A stretch of DNA of 24,241 nt from a virus: IMG/VR virus record IMGVR_UViG_3300031673_000473, positions 1-24,241 of that record, one strand, 5' to 3'. Below the pieces are notes generated by a model, which made no database searches, was not told the DNA's origin, and saw only the letters and a list, made by a program, of their open reading frames with translations. Below are positions 12,394 to 19,747 of the stretch, piece by piece; the stretch's first letter is position 1, and every line of letters starts with the position of its first letter. Both the position numbers and the translations under genes were made by a program.

Positions 12394-12479
12394 GCTTGCA
12401 ATTACCAGCGCAAGCGTTTAGTATTATTTCCGTCGGTGGGTGTGAGAGCCCCGCAAGCATTTTAAAGCTTGTCCTTTAA
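12390..12479 (+). CDS. possible 29-residue ORF after ninB
   Basis: A short frame with ATGA overlap at the ninB stop. The residues (MSLQLPAQAF, then SIISVGGCESPASIL) look only weakly protein-like. It may be a coupled micro-ORF or chance; a ribosome site is not evident. Confidence 0.3.
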   Translation: MSLQLPAQAFSIISVGGCESPASILKLVL

Positions 12480-12500
12480 ACTGGCCGACAATCTCACTCA

Positions 12501-12542
12501 ATCCGACAAGGGAACTCAAATATCCGACAAGGGAACTCAAAT
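12501..12542 (+). repeat. 21-base tandem duplication before the methyltransferase start
   Basis: Two perfect copies, 12501-12521 and 12522-12542, each containing AAGGGA and AACTCAAAT. The last two bases of the second copy are the start of the ATG, so the translation-start region of the methyltransferase gene is duplicated. Confidence 0.9.
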
Positions 12543-13854
12543 GAACGCTCCAATCATCATCGGCAAAGCCACGCTCTACCGCGGAGATTGCCTTGAAGTC
12601 ATGCGCACCATGCCAGATTGCAGCGTGGATTCTATCGTCACGGATCCACCATATGGCATTCGCTTTATGGGAAAGGCTTGGGATGGAGCGGATATTGAAA
12701 AGAAAACAGCCGCTCGTCGTAATCTTGAATCGCATTGCCCCGGTGCTGGACCCAATGGCGGACACAAGTCGGTCGCCGCAGAAGCTGGGAAGTACGAACT
12801 GACACCAAAAGCGATGCGCGCCTTTCAGGAATTCTCGCGCGCGTGGGCTGTCGAGGCGTTGCGTATATTGAAGCCGGGCGGACATCTACTATCATTTTCA
12901 TCAGCTAGAACCTATCACCGCATGGTGTGCGGAATCGAAGATGCTGGGTTCGAGATACGCGACCAGATTATGTGGGTATTCGGCAGCGGATTCCCGAAAT
13001 CTCACAATCTCACCGATGATTGGAAAGGTTGGGGTACTGCACTCAAACCCGCCCATGAACCGATCTGCATGGCGCGCAAGCCGCTAATTAGCACGGTTGC
13101 TGAGAATGTCCTGCAGCACGGTACGGGGGCGTTGAACATTGATGCTTGTCGGATTGAACTGAATGGCGATTACAAATGCGGAGCGAACGGTCGTCCAAGC
13201 CAAACAGGACTTGGTGATAATTATGATTCTGCCGTAGCGAATCAGCCTAGTGATGTTGGACGCTGGCCAGCCAACCTAATCCACGACGGCAGCGAAGAAG
13301 TGCTGGCGTGCTTCCCTGACAGTAATGGTCAGCAGGGCGCGGTGACTGGCGATGAACCGAGCAGCAAAACGAACGCAGTCTACGGTGATTTTAATGGCAG
13401 GCCAGCGAGTCAGCCGCGCAATGATGCTGGTAGTGCAGCACGATTCTATTATTGCGCCAAGGCCAGCCGTGCAGATCGCAACGAAGGGTGCGAAGGAATG
13501 CCAGAAAAAATTGGCGGGATGGTGAGCAATACCAGCGGACAACATATCACGAGGCGCGATGGCGGAGCGCCGGGGCCGCGTGCGAATCATCATCCAACTG
13601 TCAAACCTACGGAACTGATGCAATACCTGATTCGGCTTGTTACACAGCCGGGAGGCACGACGCTGGACTGCTTCATGGGAAGCGGTAGCACAGGCAAAGC
13701 TGCAATCCTTGAAGGCTTTAAGTTCATCGGCATTGAGCAGGACGAAGACGAGAATGGTAATCCGCTCGGGTACATCGACATTGCAACAGGACGCATTGAG
13801 CATGCCATCAAGACGTTGGCCGACAATACCGCGCAGCAGGAAATGTTCGCATGA
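12541..13854 (+). CDS. site-specific DNA methyltransferase (N6-adenine or N4-cytosine, beta-type order)
   Basis: A 437-residue protein. DPPYG (35-39) is the catalytic motif IV, and FMGSGSTG (about 378-385) is the S-adenosylmethionine-binding motif I, so the order is that of the beta class. A large middle region (about 130-330) likely forms the target-recognition part. No restriction gene lies beside it, so it is an orphan modification enzyme, which in phages often protects DNA from host restriction. I use the ATG at 12541; a TTG at 12469 would read through the 21-base duplication. DPPY is compatible with adenine methylation, but SPPY/DPPY alone does not prove the base. Confidence 0.88.
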   Translation: MNAPIIIGKATLYRGDCLEVMRTMPDCSVDSIVTDPPYGIRFMGKAWDGADIEKKTAARRNLESHCPGAGPNGGHKSVAAEAGKYELTPKAMRAFQEFSRAWAVEALRILKPGGHLLSFSSARTYHRMVCGIEDAGFEIRDQIMWVFGSGFPKSHNLTDDWKGWGTALKPAHEPICMARKPLISTVAENVLQHGTGALNIDACRIELNGDYKCGANGRPSQTGLGDNYDSAVANQPSDVGRWPANLIHDGSEEVLACFPDSNGQQGAVTGDEPSSKTNAVYGDFNGRPASQPRNDAGSAARFYYCAKASRADRNEGCEGMPEKIGGMVSNTSGQHITRRDGGAPGPRANHHPTVKPTELMQYLIRLVTQPGGTTLDCFMGSGSTGKAAILEGFKFIGIEQDEDENGNPLGYIDIATGRIEHAIKTLADNTAQQEMFA

Positions 13855-14000
13855 ACCTTCGCCCAATAATCCAGAAGGTTCCAGACCGCGTGCAGCCAAA
13901 GCTGCGCGACTCAGCCCGCGACTGTCCACATTGCATGGGCTGCGGTATATCGACCGCTCGCGACATAATTACCTACCGGACGCGGAGGAATGTGCTGTGA
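13851..14000 (+). CDS. 49-residue probable truncated HNH-type (DUF1364-like) fragment
   Basis: A short ORF coupled to the methyltransferase stop (ATGA) and to the next gene (GTGA). PKLRDSARDCPHCMGCG matches, from memory, the N-terminus of DUF1364/YbcO-type phage nucleases, which continue for about 50 more residues with H/C motifs. Here the frame ends after RNVL, so the domain is cut short. The adjacent gene provides a separate HNH-type core, so this may be a remnant kept for coupling. Confidence 0.5.
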   Translation: MNLRPIIQKVPDRVQPKLRDSARDCPHCMGCGISTARDIITYRTRRNVL

Positions 14001-14254
14001 ATCAGTCATACACCCGCGCTGAACGCGATCACATCGAAGCCATCAAGCATCTCCCTTGCTCGGTCTGTAACGCACCCGGGCCTTCAGACGCGCATCACAT
14101 AGACCAATCCTGTGCTTACACCTGCGTTGCGCTATGTCAGGAATGCCATACCGGGAAGGGCGGCATTCACCGGGAAAAGACCATGTGGAAAATTTACAAG
14201 CTGGACGAGATCAAGGCGCTGAATATCACACTGAAACGACTTTTAGAAGCATAA
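13997..14254 (+). CDS. Ref-like HNH nuclease
   Basis: An 85-residue protein. CSVC (21-24), HH (33-34), CQECH (47-51) and GGIHREKTMW (55-64) fit the small HNH fold of the Ref/RecA-dependent nuclease family known from phage P1, where Ref cuts DNA within RecA filaments. I start it at the GTG at 13997, with GGAGGAA nearby and overlapping the stop of the short frame before it. The upstream long frame is out of context. Its neighbours (NinB, PD-(D/E)XK nuclease) suggest a DNA-processing role. Confidence 0.72.
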   Translation: MNQSYTRAERDHIEAIKHLPCSVCNAPGPSDAHHIDQSCAYTCVALCQECHTGKGGIHREKTMWKIYKLDEIKALNITLKRLLEA

Positions 14255-14273
14255 CCACAAAGGAGTAACACAA

Positions 14274-14471
14274 ATGGCAAAAATGTTGATGGACGATGAC
14301 ACCCACTTCAGCTTTTTCAGTTTGAAGGAGCGCGCAGAGCATATTGCCACTGAGCAAACGCTGATTACCCGAGCCAGGTCAGGGACATTCGTCGGCTTGC
14401 TGAATTATTGGATCGAGAAGCGCAAGGTGTTTATGGAGCGTTCGCTGGTGCGGAATCCGTATCGTAAATGA
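14274..14471 (+). CDS. small hypothetical protein
   Basis: A 65-residue protein with AAAGGAG upstream. The central part (KERAEHIATEQTLITRARSG) is helical and the end is basic. Overlap with the next small membrane ORF (ATGA). Not assigned to a family. Confidence 0.65.
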   Translation: MAKMLMDDDTHFSFFSLKERAEHIATEQTLITRARSGTFVGLLNYWIEKRKVFMERSLVRNPYRK

Positions 14472-14557
14472 TCCTCTTCTGCATATTCCTCTGGGCATGC
14501 TGGACTTGGCATCTGTGGGTTGCGGCGTTTCTGATCTTGAATTGGGTGCTGGAATGA
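14468..14557 (+). CDS. 29-residue Trp-rich membrane peptide
   Basis: A short ORF coupled to the previous stop (ATGA). Nearly all residues are hydrophobic with five Trp (MILFCIFLWACWTWHLWVA), so it should insert in the membrane. A 16-residue frame (14554-14604) continues the chain of overlaps into the next gene. Function unknown. Confidence 0.45.
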   Translation: MILFCIFLWACWTWHLWVAAFLILNWVLE

Positions 14558-14600
14558 TCCAAAGCGTATCCGATATCTGGTGGAAATGGAAGGGGTTGAT

Positions 14601-14936
14601 ATGAAACAGTCGCCCGGCGAGGCAATGCTTGCGCTCCACCTGCGCGCTGCTGGTATCCATGCTATACCTGAATTCCAATTCCACCCAACACGCAAATTTA
14701 GGGCGGATTTCGCGTTGCCAGAATCCATGCTATTGATCGAGGTGGACGGCGGCAACCGCATGGCGAAAATAATCAACGGCAAAGCGATCGCCGTTGGCCG
14801 GCACACCCAGGATGCCGACCTTGAGAAGCTCAACGAAGCCGCCATTCTGGGCTGGCGCGTGATGCGTTTCAGCCCAGCAATGGTAAAATCAGGGAAAGCC
14901 CTGCAAACAATCGAGCGTTTTTTGTTGAAAAAATAG
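14601..14936 (+). CDS. PD-(D/E)XK nuclease (DUF559/Vsr-like)
   Basis: A 111-residue protein. The core is FHPTRKFRADFALP (27-40) with D36, then LLIEVDGG (44-51) with E47, the metal-binding residues of PD-(D/E)XK nucleases. RH (67-68), DLEKLNEA and GWRVMRF complete the DUF559 pattern. Such proteins in phage nin-type regions act on DNA structures or nicks, possibly as a junction-processing enzyme. I use the ATG at 14601 (AAGGGG upstream) over one 21 bases earlier. Confidence 0.8.
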   Translation: MKQSPGEAMLALHLRAAGIHAIPEFQFHPTRKFRADFALPESMLLIEVDGGNRMAKIINGKAIAVGRHTQDADLEKLNEAAILGWRVMRFSPAMVKSGKALQTIERFLLKK

Positions 14937-14949
14937 TTGAAAAAAGACT

Positions 14950-14977
14950 TGCTTTTATTTGAAATAGGACTATACTG
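14950..14977 (+). promoter_or_regulatory. promoter for the accessory gene cluster
   Basis: TTGCTT (14950-14955), a 16-base spacer and TATACT (14972-14977), in an A/T-rich 85-base gap between two genes. Start of transcription expected near 14984, ahead of the ribosome site at about 15008-15014. Confidence 0.55.
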
Positions 14978-15021
14978 TTTTCACGGTGTAGGAAATGCCG
15001 GATAACAGAGGAGCAGAGATC

Positions 15022-15261
15022 ATGAGCAACCAGATCAATACAGGAAAATTTACAGTAGCAGTCGGAAATTCGGTTCGTTGCGGCGACAGAAGCCCGAGCC
15101 CAGATCAAACATGCGGGCATATACACCGCACACAAGATGCAGCAGAAAAATGCCAGCAGAAACTTTTGGGATGGGATAAGGAAAGGAAAAACTGCTCTGC
15201 GAAATGGTACAACAGCAAGATTTTGATGTGTGGGTGTGACACTGAGTCCGGGTATCTATGA
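15022..15261 (+). CDS. small Cys-rich hypothetical protein
   Basis: A 79-residue protein with several Cys and His residues (VRCGDRS, TCGHIHRT, NCSAKWYN, MCGC) that could bind a metal. The ATG at 15022 has GAGGAG upstream; a start 27 bases earlier has none. First gene after a predicted promoter. No family known. Confidence 0.68.
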   Translation: MSNQINTGKFTVAVGNSVRCGDRSPSPDQTCGHIHRTQDAAEKCQQKLLGWDKERKNCSAKWYNSKILMCGCDTESGYL

Positions 15262-15320
15262 TCGGCGGCGCACGCCCTGGCTCAGGCCGCATCGCGCCGC
15301 GCCGCTGTGCTCAACGTTAA
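15258..15320 (+). pseudogene. remnant copy of the 15834-16022 gene start
   Basis: A 20-codon frame coupled to the previous stop whose beginning (MIGGARPGSGR) copies the start of the gene at 15834 (SGGERPGSGRK). DNA identity is high over about 28 bases (ACGCCC.GGCTCAGGCCGCA). It then diverges and ends, so it is probably a truncated duplicate. Confidence 0.55.
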
Positions 15321-15338
15321 AAAATAGGAGTAGAGATC

Positions 15339-15617
15339 ATGACAACAACTCAAATTATTTTTAATGGTAACGAATACGAAGAAGCTCGCAGTTGTGATCG
15401 TGCAGAGCGCCCAGAATGGCCTGTGCAAGATCTAGGTGCGCATTGGCATCATGAAGAATTTGAAGGACAGATGGTCGTGTATTGTACTTCTGAGTATCAT
15501 TTCGGGTTCATGGCCGAAGAAGTGCCGGAGCAAGATGTTCCTCGTGATGTCGATGGCGAGTTGAATTTAAACGATTTGTTTTTGTGCGACAACGGGAAAA
15601 TCTACCGTGCCGAATAA
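15339..15617 (+). CDS. acidic hypothetical protein
   Basis: A 92-residue acidic protein (many Glu/Asp; EEARSCDRAERPEWPVQDLG early on). AGGAG is close upstream, in a start context similar to that at 15008-15024 (GAGATCATG). No membrane helix or known motif. Confidence 0.7.
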   Translation: MTTTQIIFNGNEYEEARSCDRAERPEWPVQDLGAHWHHEEFEGQMVVYCTSEYHFGFMAEEVPEQDVPRDVDGELNLNDLFLCDNGKIYRAE

Positions 15618-15648
15618 TTCAGGTGGAGCAAGATAAGGAGTTTATAAA

Positions 15649-15837
15649 ATGAGCAAATTTATTCAGGAAGTAAACGGTTTTGACATCGTTCGCAAATTTG
15701 AATACACCCAATTTGATACAGGGTATGCAGTAATCGACAAAGACGGTGAGCAGGTTGCATGGTTTGACGATGTTGAAGGCGATGAAGAAGGCCAAAATAC
15801 CGCGCTCGCCGATGCAATTGAATGGTGCAAGTCGTGA
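15649..15837 (+). CDS. small acidic hypothetical protein
   Basis: A 62-residue protein with alternating beta-like residues (FDIVRKFEYTQFDTGYAVID) and an acidic turn (DDVEGDEEG). AAGGAG lies upstream. The stop overlaps the GTG of the next gene (GTGA). Function unknown. Confidence 0.7.
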   Translation: MSKFIQEVNGFDIVRKFEYTQFDTGYAVIDKDGEQVAWFDDVEGDEEGQNTALADAIEWCKS

Positions 15838-16022
15838 GTGGCGGAGAACGCCCCGGCTCAGGCCGCAAACCATCCCCGCCGGAATTGAAAAAGATTCCGG
15901 TGGGGATGAAACTGCCACGCTGGATGGTGGAATGGCTGCGCGCCCAGCCAGAGTCCATGCCTAGGTTGATAGAGGATGCGCTGATTGCGCGCCATAAACT
16001 GAAACAGCCGGAGGTAAAATGA
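15834..16022 (+). CDS. small basic protein, possible ribbon-helix-helix
   Basis: A 62-residue protein starting at GTG (overlapping the previous stop). A GxGRK-type basic start (GSGRKPSPPELKK) is followed by KIPVGMKLPRWMVEWLRAQP and a helix (SMPRLIEDALIARH), a layout seen in ribbon-helix-helix DNA-binding proteins. Its 5' end is partly duplicated at 15258. Overlaps the next ORF by four bases. Confidence 0.6.
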   Translation: MSGGERPGSGRKPSPPELKKIPVGMKLPRWMVEWLRAQPESMPRLIEDALIARHKLKQPEVK

Positions 16023-16186
16023 CACCAACAACGATCGAGCGCGTGATTTGTCTCCATGGCGGCCCCCCCGGAGGCTCTGGCCATCAAGTCCCGCCTGAAA
16101 AAATGGTGACCATAATTCGCGGCAGGGTTAAAATCCCGATATACTTTGATTGCAGGAAAAGGAAGTTAAGCGCAAATAATTTTTAA
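16019..16186 (+). CDS. 55-residue hypothetical protein
   Basis: A short ORF coupled to the previous stop (ATGA). It includes a Gly/Pro-rich segment (HGGPPGGSGHQ) and a basic end (FDCRKRKLSANNF). No fold recognised. Translation is supported by the overlap only. Confidence 0.5.
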   Translation: MTPTTIERVICLHGGPPGGSGHQVPPEKMVTIIRGRVKIPIYFDCRKRKLSANNF

Positions 16187-16204
16187 CCACAAAAGGAAAG
16201 TGAA

Positions 16205-16549
16205 ATGGTTATGATGACTGACACCGAACATCAAGAGCTACCATCATCTGGAAATTTTGAATGGGATATTGATTTATGGGGCGACGGTACTTTGTTGCTC
16301 TGTGTGCCTAACTATTTCATTGCTTTTGATGCTCATGGATTTGAGAAAATATATAATTCGGATGGTGTACTTGAGGTAAATTTAAGAGACTTGCTAGAGG
16401 ATTATCTTAAATCTGGTGGATGTGGCCCAGATGGTCGTGATAATAATCAAAAAATAATGATCGATACGCTGCGCGAATATGCAGACAAACTGGAATTGTA
16501 TTGCAAAACTCCTGAACATATTGAATGGGTAAAGCAGCTTGACTCTTGA
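16205..16549 (+). CDS. hypothetical protein
   Basis: A 114-residue acidic protein with AAAGGAAAG upstream. The N-terminal half has beta-like and aromatic residues (FEWDIDLWGDGTLLLCVPNY) and the C-terminal half is helical (DTLREYADKLELYC). It overlaps the next gene by 11 bases. Family not recognised. Confidence 0.72.
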   Translation: MVMMTDTEHQELPSSGNFEWDIDLWGDGTLLLCVPNYFIAFDAHGFEKIYNSDGVLEVNLRDLLEDYLKSGGCGPDGRDNNQKIMIDTLREYADKLELYCKTPEHIEWVKQLDS

Positions 16550-16724
16550 ATCTTTCAAGTGGGGCGATCCCGCAAAAGTGGCCGAGCAGAACGAAGCCAG
16601 GTCGTGCAAAGGGTGCCGGTACGCTGGATTTGTGGAAGCATTCGGCGTTAAGTTCCCGCAATGTGCCAAAGGTCGGGTGTTTGGAAAGCGCTGTAAATTC
16701 TACTTCTACAAGGAGAAAACGTGA
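16539..16724 (+). CDS. small Cys-rich phage protein
   Basis: A 61-residue basic protein with CKGC (23-26), C42 and C52, a likely zinc site of a kind common in phages (SFKWGDPAK, ARSCKGCRY). The only start is TTG at 16539, overlapping the previous gene. The stop overlaps the next GTG. Function unknown. Confidence 0.65.
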   Translation: MTLESFKWGDPAKVAEQNEARSCKGCRYAGFVEAFGVKFPQCAKGRVFGKRCKFYFYKEKT

Positions 16725-17179
16725 ATATATCGCTTGCAATTGCAAAAAAAGAGCGTATTATCAGCGGCACCGGCTCTCAAAGCTGCGCCAATCCAACTAG
16801 GGTCGGCTTAACTCACGCTGAAATCCTGGTGCTACGCGACAGAATAGACAACTGGCGCAGACATTACCGCGCAATTCAGCGAATATATGCAGTTTCCTGG
16901 TACAGCCCTCCACCTGCTGGCGATGTATTCACCGACGAGATTGTTGTACGACTCCCCACTAATCTACGCGATGCGGCTAAATTAGAGCTGATTTGGCGCA
17001 ATCTTCCAAGCGAATCTGCCGTTAAGTGGTATTTGAAGTGGGAATACATCCTTCGCAATCAAAGGCAATCAATCTGGCGACGATTGAAAGCGCATGGGGT
17101 TAGAATCAAGAATGACCGCGAATATGAGGACTTTGATCGCATCGCCCTGGATTTATTACATCGCAACTTGGAGACATAA
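16721..17179 (+). CDS. basic protein, possible late transcription regulator
   Basis: A 152-residue basic protein starting at GTG with AAGGAG five bases upstream. Residues 75-150 hold a pattern (NLRDAAKLELIWRNLPSESA, LKWEYILRN, CRRL-like IWRRLKAHG, then DRIALDLLHRNL) similar to small phage proteins with a sigma region-4-like layout that lie just ahead of the late genes. A role in late gene activation is inferred from position and this loose similarity only. Confidence 0.6.
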   Translation: MNISLAIAKKERIISGTGSQSCANPTRVGLTHAEILVLRDRIDNWRRHYRAIQRIYAVSWYSPPPAGDVFTDEIVVRLPTNLRDAAKLELIWRNLPSESAVKWYLKWEYILRNQRQSIWRRLKAHGVRIKNDREYEDFDRIALDLLHRNLET

Positions 17180-17409
17180 TGGCCCGAGGTTCACAAACAT
17201 TCGAGTTTGATTACGATCTCTGTGACCATATACCCATTTCATGCGTCGCGCTTGTGCGCGCAGGCTCCGTGTACCATGTCAACGCTTTCTTTCATGGCAA
17301 TCAGTTAGACATTTCAGATATTCTGTTTGACGAACAATTTGACTTCATCACCTTGGAGCGCCACCTTCGGGAGCAGGCTCAGGTGCTGTATGATTTGGGC
17401 AGGTCGTAA
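17179..17409 (+). CDS. small hypothetical protein
   Basis: A 76-residue acidic protein with a Cys-poor beta-like middle part (VALVRAGSVYHVNAFFHG). It overlaps both neighbours by one base (TAATG), so it is translated with them. No family assigned. Confidence 0.68.
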   Translation: MARGSQTFEFDYDLCDHIPISCVALVRAGSVYHVNAFFHGNQLDISDILFDEQFDFITLERHLREQAQVLYDLGRS

Positions 17410-18587
17410 TGGCGACGCCACCGTTACCAGACCATCTATTGCAAGAGGCGGTTGACTGTTTGGCAAGACATGGCGGCAATCAGGTTCACACGGCCAGAGA
17501 ATTAAAAATACATCGGGCTACGCTTCAAGGTAGGATTGAAAACGCAAAACGCCGTGGAATCAGCTCAACAATTGAAAAGCTCGAAACGCTGCACGGCTGG
17601 AATCCAGACGCAGACCTGACCAAGCCCATCCCCTCTCCGCTGGTCATTCGCGGCACATCGACTTTGTATGGGGATGATGGGGCGCTGAAGCTGCAATGGG
17701 TCAAGACAAAATTAAGCCAGGATCAAGCGGATGCAGCGATCAGGGCGGCAATCTCCGCATTATCGGAAACGATGCCGCGCGCTGTACCCGTGGAACGTCC
17801 TAACCATTGTTCAGACCAATTGCTGAACTTGTACACTTTCACAGATTGTCATGTTGGCATGAAAGCCTGGGCAAAAGAAACCGGTGATGACTGGGATTTA
17901 GACATCACGGAAAGAATGCTCAAGAGTGCATTTGATTACTTGGTTCACGCATCGCCGCCAGCTTTCACTTGTATCATCAATCAGTTGGGAGACTTCCTGC
18001 ATTTTGACAGTCTTTCTGCGATCACCCCGCTGCACGGCAACCTGCTCGATGCGGACTCACGATTCTCCAAGGTGGTGAAAGTAGCCATCAGGATACTGCG
18101 CTACATCATCGACCAAGCGCTGCTCAGGCATGATAAAGTAATCGTGATAATGGCAGAAGGAAATCACGACCCAGCATCATCCGTTTGGCTGCGCCATTTG
18201 TTTAGCCTGCTCTACGAAAATGAACCAAGGGTTCAGGTAATCGACTGCGAAACACCATATATCGCGTATCAGCACGGCATAAACATGCTGGCCTTTCACC
18301 ACGGACATCTGACCAAGCCTGACCAGTTGCCGATCCTGTTTGCCGCGACCTACCCGGAAATGTGGGGTGCGACTACCAAGCGATACGCGCATTCAGGCCA
18401 CCAGCACCACATGTACGAGAAAGAGCATTCTGGCATGACCGTTACACAACATCGCACCATTGCAGCGCGGGACGCATACGCGGCCCGAGGTGGTTGGATT
18501 GCAGATCGTGAGATACAAGCCATCACCTATAACGCATTGAGTGGCAAGGCAGGCACGATCATTTGTACACCGGAGATGCTAAATTAG
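17409..18587 (+). CDS. calcineurin-like metallophosphoesterase with Fis-type HTH
   Basis: A 392-residue protein. Residues 20-50 (HGGNQVHTARELKIHRATLQ) form a Fis/HTH_8 helix-turn-helix. The phosphoesterase metal motifs follow: DCHVG (146-150), GDFLH (194-198), GNHD (251-254), HHGH (297-300) and GHQHH (330-334), all present. Such proteins lie next to terminase genes in many phages and may act on DNA ends or nucleotides. The exact substrate is unknown. A strong terminator lies about 100 bases after the stop. Confidence 0.88.
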   Translation: MATPPLPDHLLQEAVDCLARHGGNQVHTARELKIHRATLQGRIENAKRRGISSTIEKLETLHGWNPDADLTKPIPSPLVIRGTSTLYGDDGALKLQWVKTKLSQDQADAAIRAAISALSETMPRAVPVERPNHCSDQLLNLYTFTDCHVGMKAWAKETGDDWDLDITERMLKSAFDYLVHASPPAFTCIINQLGDFLHFDSLSAITPLHGNLLDADSRFSKVVKVAIRILRYIIDQALLRHDKVIVIMAEGNHDPASSVWLRHLFSLLYENEPRVQVIDCETPYIAYQHGINMLAFHHGHLTKPDQLPILFAATYPEMWGATTKRYAHSGHQHHMYEKEHSGMTVTQHRTIAARDAYAARGGWIADREIQAITYNALSGKAGTIICTPEMLN

Positions 18588-18687
18588 CCCCAAGAAATCT
18601 TGCAATTGACGCGCCACTATTGATAGCGGCGAATAAACAAGTCCTGGTGGACGGAGCAGTTGCAAGTTTTGTTGAGGTTTCTCCCCA

Positions 18688-18728
18688 CTCGCTGCACGGC
18701 GAGCTTCCCTGCTTCGGCGGGGTTTTTT
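18688..18728 (+). terminator. double-hairpin rho-independent terminator
   Basis: CTCGC-TGCACG-GCGAG (18688-18703) is followed by CCCTGC-TTCG-GCGGGG (18707-18722) and T6. Stems and T run are strong. It ends the transcription unit with the phosphoesterase and separates it from the late genes. The 216 bases from 18588 to 18803 hold no credible gene besides this. Confidence 0.85.
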
Positions 18729-18803
18729 ATTTGAAAGTAAAGATGTAGAGCGGCATCTAAAAATAACAGCACGTTATCACTGAGACGTTAGAAAGGAGAC
18801 AAA

Positions 18804-19055
18804 ATGCACTATCGCAATGGAAGAGAAGCAAAGAACGGCGACAAGATTGTTGGCATGCTGAGCGGGAAAATCGATGCAGTTGGCACGCTTCGCGATGCTA
18901 CTGCTGGCAATGACTACTGCAATGGTTACATTCAGACCGGGCACGAACCGAGCACGAGTGATCCAATTGCCTGTATGTGCGATTGCCTTCATGTCGATGA
19001 TGTGATGGCACTGCTGGCTGAAAAAGGTCTGGATAAGCGTCCAGCCGGAAAATAA
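18804..19055 (+). CDS. small hypothetical phage protein
   Basis: An 83-residue protein with AAAGGAG upstream. It starts MHYRNGREAKNGDKIV, a beta-like opening seen in small phage proteins, and has Cys in CMCDC (58-62). First gene after the terminator, so it may open the late transcript. Function unknown. Confidence 0.75.
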   Translation: MHYRNGREAKNGDKIVGMLSGKIDAVGTLRDATAGNDYCNGYIQTGHEPSTSDPIACMCDCLHVDDVMALLAEKGLDKRPAGK

Positions 19056-19070
19056 TCGAAAGGAATCACA

Positions 19071-19265
19071 ATGAGCCTACAAACAGAATTGACCGCAGCT
19101 GAAGCCGAGGTATCCAAGATCAAGGCCGAAATCGAAGCGTTGCCTGCCGAAATCAAGGATAAGACCGAAAGCGAACTGTCCGCCATTTATCACGCCATCG
19201 CTAAGTTCTTCGGCGGCCATGAGGCTGTTCCGGCTCCGGTAGTGGAAGCTGCTCCAGTTGCCTAA
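19071..19265 (+). CDS. small coiled-coil protein
   Basis: A 64-residue protein: heptad-like helix (ELTAAEAEVSKIKAEIEALP) and a Pro/Ala/Val-rich tail. AAAGGAA lies upstream. Small proteins with this layout are frequent before terminase genes. Function unknown. Confidence 0.72.
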   Translation: MSLQTELTAAEAEVSKIKAEIEALPAEIKDKTESELSAIYHAIAKFFGGHEAVPAPVVEAAPVA

Positions 19266-19267
19266 GT

Positions 19268-19747
19268 ATGGCCGCAAAACCTCTTGATCGCGCAATAGCA
19301 GATGAAATCGTCACAGATTGGCGGGTTGGTCAGCTAAGTCAACAATCCATAGCAGAGAAGCATAAGGTTAGCAAAGGTGTAGTCAATAAGTTATGCAAGG
19401 GAGTAGACCGGGACGTTTTGCCTTTGAACCGGGTTGATTGCTCTATAACCCCGATACCTTCAACTGTTTACATCATAACGGCCAATGAATACGACGGCAT
19501 TTTCAAAATAGGGATTACAAACGATACAGCGCGTAGATTGCGGGACATGCAGACAGGGTGCCCGTTTGTGCTTTTCGCGCTGCGGTCATATAGCGTGACG
19601 AATCCCGTGGCAGTAGAGGCAATGCTTCACGCCTTCTTCTACAAAAAACGGATGTGCGGTGAGTGGTTTAGGCTTGATTCCGTTGACTTGAAATACATTG
19701 ACGATGCAATGTGTGTCGTAGACGAGGTCGTTGATGGCAAACATTAA
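19268..19747 (+). CDS. HTH plus GIY-YIG (Mug113/T5orf172-like) nuclease
   Basis: A 159-residue protein. Residues 8-48 are a helix-turn-helix (QQSIAEKHKVSKGVVNKL) like that in small terminase subunits. Residues 65-134 follow the GIY-YIG layout: VYII (67-70), KIGIT (80-84), R89/R92, E117 and GEWF (131-134). Free-standing nucleases of this fold are often homing enzymes. It is next to the small terminase gene with a 14-base overlap. Target unknown. Confidence 0.82.
   Translation: MAAKPLDRAIADEIVTDWRVGQLSQQSIAEKHKVSKGVVNKLCKGVDRDVLPLNRVDCSITPIPSTVYIITANEYDGIFKIGITNDTARRLRDMQTGCPFVLFALRSYSVTNPVAVEAMLHAFFYKKRMCGEWFRLDSVDLKYIDDAMCVVDEVVDGKH

Noticed and set aside
14554-14604. A 16-codon frame bridging two genes by ATGA overlaps
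   Set aside because: Too short to claim as a protein, though it may aid coupling.
18563-18748. A 61-codon TTG-started frame after the phosphoesterase gene
   Set aside because: It overlaps the upstream gene, has no ribosome site and reads through a strong double-hairpin terminator.
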